Source of the DNA: Phycisphaeraceae bacterium
GTDB taxonomy: Bacteria; Planctomycetota; Phycisphaerae; Phycisphaerales; UBA1924
Direction: 5' to 3'
DNA: 37,132 nt
Assembly (NCBI GenBank): GCA_007693965.1
Contig: RECQ01000070.1
Span: forward strand, 1 to 37,132
The position numbers and the translations under genes are program-made. The notes under the pieces were generated by a model that had not been told where the DNA came from, made no database searches, and saw only the letters and a list, made by a program, of their open reading frames with translations. This document shows positions 35,464 through 37,132 of this stretch, one piece after another. The first letter of the stretch is position 1, and every line of letters starts with the position of its first letter.

Positions 35464-35678
35464 AGGGCCGGAAAGACCCGCTGTCGCCTCGAATCCGCTT
35501 GCGTCATTCCCGCCGGCGTCTGGAGGTGAGTGGATCAAACCTGTCACTTGGTTATTCGTGTTTCCGGCTCAGTGGTTCCACAATCTGCGCGAAAGTTCTT
35601 CACACGACTTCTGGCGCCCTATTCTCCGCACTCCCAGCCACCAAGCCCGCCGGACACCCCACCCCATCGCCACCGACC

Positions 35679-36545
35679 ATGCCCCACTACAAGCTCACCA
35701 TCGCGTACGACGGAACCGACTTCAACGGCTGGCAGAAGCTCGCCGCCGAGGCGACTGACCCGCCCGGCGAGGACGCCCCCGCCGCGCCGGCCGATGCGGG
35801 CGCCCGGCCGCTGCGCACCGTGCAGGACGTCGTCGAGCGGGCGGTGCGGGAGGTCGTGCGCGAGCCCGTCGAACTGCGAGGCGCCAGCCGCACGGATTCA
35901 GGCGTGCACGCCAGGGCCCAGGTCGGCGCCTTCACCCGCCTCGACGCCACCCGCGGCCCGCCCGAGGACCGCCTCGACCTCGCCATCAATTCGCGACTTC
36001 CCGAAGATGTGCAGATCGTGGATGTGCGCCGCGTGCGCGACGACTTCGACCCGATCAGCCACTGCGAGTCGAAAGGCTACCGCTACACGCTGCACATCGG
36101 CCGGCGCCCGCCGCTGTGGAACCGCAGGTACGTGCATCACCTGCACGTCGGGCTGAACGAGGACGCGATGCGCACCGCCGCGGCGGAGCTGGTCGGCGAG
36201 CACGATTTCGGCGCCTTCACCAACGCCGGACACGGACGACTCTCCACCGTGCGCACCGTGCTGGGCTGTGAGGTGAAGCGCCTCGACGACCCCGAACTGC
36301 TCGCCATCGACGTGTGGGGCACGGGATTTTTGTTCCGCATGGTGCGCATCATCGCGGGCACGCTGGTGCAGGTGGGCAAGGGAAAGATGAACGCCGAACA
36401 GGTGCGCGAAGCCCTGCGCACCGCCGACCGCCGCCTCGCAGGCCCCACGCTCCCGCCAACGGGCCTGTGCCTGGAATGGATCCGCTATCCCGAGGAAGTC
36501 GAAACGCCACCCGAATCGGATCCCGACGCCGACGCACCCAACTGA
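35679..36545 (+). CDS. truA: tRNA pseudouridine(38-40) synthase
   Basis: The product is 288 residues from the ATG at 35679. It isomerises uridines 38-40 in the anticodon arm of many tRNAs. The start YKLTIAYDGTDFNGWQ and the catalytic block ELRGASRTDSGVHARAQVGA (nucleophile Asp73) are classic, followed by HCESKGYRYTLHIG, HDFGAFTNAG and GTGFLFRMVRIIAGTLVQVG. About 25 Ala/Pro/Glu-rich residues (25-49) are inserted after the first strand compared with the E. coli enzyme, where the Asp is at residue 60. An Asp/Pro-rich tail follows the core. Confidence 0.96.
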   Translation: MPHYKLTIAYDGTDFNGWQKLAAEATDPPGEDAPAAPADAGARPLRTVQDVVERAVREVVREPVELRGASRTDSGVHARAQVGAFTRLDATRGPPEDRLDLAINSRLPEDVQIVDVRRVRDDFDPISHCESKGYRYTLHIGRRPPLWNRRYVHHLHVGLNEDAMRTAAAELVGEHDFGAFTNAGHGRLSTVRTVLGCEVKRLDDPELLAIDVWGTGFLFRMVRIIAGTLVQVGKGKMNAEQVREALRTADRRLAGPTLPPTGLCLEWIRYPEEVETPPESDPDADAPN

Positions 36546-36602
36546 ACGCGGCAATACACTCACGCACACAACGAGCCTGAAGCGCAAGCGAGGGAAAAGA
36601 AA

Positions 36603-36725
36603 ACCACCGAGACACTGAGACACTGAGACACTGAGACACTGAGAAGAATCAGGAAAAGACTCTGAATCACAACTTCTTCTCTTTCTCTTATTCCAATCCC
36701 CTCTCCGTGCCTCTGTGCCTCCGTG
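36603..36725. repeat. GAGACACT tandem repeats paired with a CCTCCGTGG arm
   Basis: Positions 36609-36640 are four tandem copies of the 8-base unit GAGACACT. The flanking CCACCGAGACACTGAGACAC (36604-36623) is imperfectly complementary to GTGCCTCTGTGCCTCCGTGG (about 36706-36725), so the whole block can fold. It lies between truA and the PIG-L gene; the remaining gap bases look featureless. Confidence 0.75.
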
Positions 36726-36769
36726 GTAATCCCTCTTAATTCCGCCCGAAACGCACACAAGGAACCGAC

Positions 36770-37132
36770 ATGGCCAACATTCTCGTCGTCGGCCCCCATC
36801 CGGATGACCAGGAGCTCGGCATGGGCGGCGCCATCGCGCGGCTCGTCGGCGACGGCCACGATGTGCTGCTCCTCGACATGACCAGCGGCGAGCCGACGCC
36901 CTACGGCGATCCCGAAACGCGCAAGAAGGAGGCCGCGGCGGCGGCGAAGATCCTCGGCGCGCGGCGCACCGCCCTCGACCTGCCCAACCGCTGGGTTCAG
37001 CACACGATCGACGCCCGCAAGCAGGTGGCGGCGGTGATCCGCGAGCACCAGTCGCAGATTCTCTTCGTCCCCTTCTTCGAAGACGCCCACCCCGACCACC
37101 GCGCCGTCACGCGCATCGTCGAAGACGCCCGC
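36770..37132 (+). CDS. PIG-L-family deacetylase (BshB1-like), partial
   Basis: The ATG at 36770 has AAGGA 5 bases upstream; the gene runs off the end after 121 codons. The zinc-site motif GPHPDDQELGMGG (His10, Asp12, Asp13, Glu15) and the later FFEDAHPDHRAV mark the LmbE/PIG-L deacetylases, which remove N-acetyl groups from sugars. The stretches MTSGEPTPYGDPETRKKEAA and AKILGARRTALDLP resemble the bacillithiol-biosynthesis BshB1 branch, but with the C-terminus missing other substrates (N-acetylglucosaminyl lipids, mycothiol precursors) remain possible. Confidence 0.9.
   Translation, partial: MANILVVGPHPDDQELGMGGAIARLVGDGHDVLLLDMTSGEPTPYGDPETRKKEAAAAAKILGARRTALDLPNRWVQHTIDARKQVAAVIREHQSQILFVPFFEDAHPDHRAVTRIVEDAR

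Overview
The window is high-GC DNA (about two-thirds G+C by eye) and probably comes from a member of the Planctomycetota, most likely Phycisphaerae-like. This rests on three things: secreted proteins with a PAPGAGALFAL...RRRR type C-terminal tail, many dispersed intergenic inverted repeats built on CCACGGGCGAAGC-type or GGGGCGGAGACGCC-type cores, and the overall gene content. No rRNA is present to confirm it. Antisense shadow frames are very long, as usual at this GC content; for example a shadow of more than 1,100 codons lies opposite metH.

Layout. (1) Positions 1-4448 are the end of an integrated element: the tail of an unknown gene, a MerR/AlpA-like helix-turn-helix protein, a prim-pol/DUF3987-type replication protein and a tyrosine integrase. 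The first three are stitched together by overlapping start and stop codons. The integrase frame runs into a tRNA-Asp(GTC) gene, which marks the attachment site; the rest of the element lies to the left of the window. (2) Positions 4468-12583 hold polA, a two-gene lower-GC unit (a SAP/TerB-like/PD-(D/E)XK-like protein followed after 29 bases by a voltage-gated-type ion channel), and a GlmU-like acyltransferase. (3) Positions 12584-24023 hold a secreted Arg/Ser/Tyr-rich TPR-like protein, the cobalamin-dependent methionine synthase metH, a NatA/NatB-type ABC exporter pair, uppP, and a PHP-phosphoesterase/GT4-glycosyltransferase fusion. (4) Positions 24326-29511 hold an AhpD-like protein, coaD, a metallo-beta-lactamase-fold protein that has lost its metal ligands, a secreted gingipain-like/TIGR03790-like protein, and sucD without sucC. 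(5) Positions 29584-31237 are an arsenic operon, arsR-arsC-arsM, with no efflux pump in view and a palindromic operator next to arsR. (6) Positions 31486-37132 hold a secreted protein with a sorting tail, a strong terminator, a P-loop-like/deoxyribosyltransferase-like protein of unknown function, a small secreted protein, truA, and the start of a PIG-L deacetylase gene.

The most unusual part is 7895-11021. A compositionally distinct nuclease-like gene and an ion-channel gene are apparently co-transcribed and lie between two inverted copies of a dispersed repeat. A DNA-sensing or cleaving protein paired with a membrane channel would suit a defence or stress-response module, but that function is inference. 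The second theme is the intergenic space itself: nearly every gap contains a paired inverted repeat with arms of about 20-50 bases, and they fall into several distinct families.
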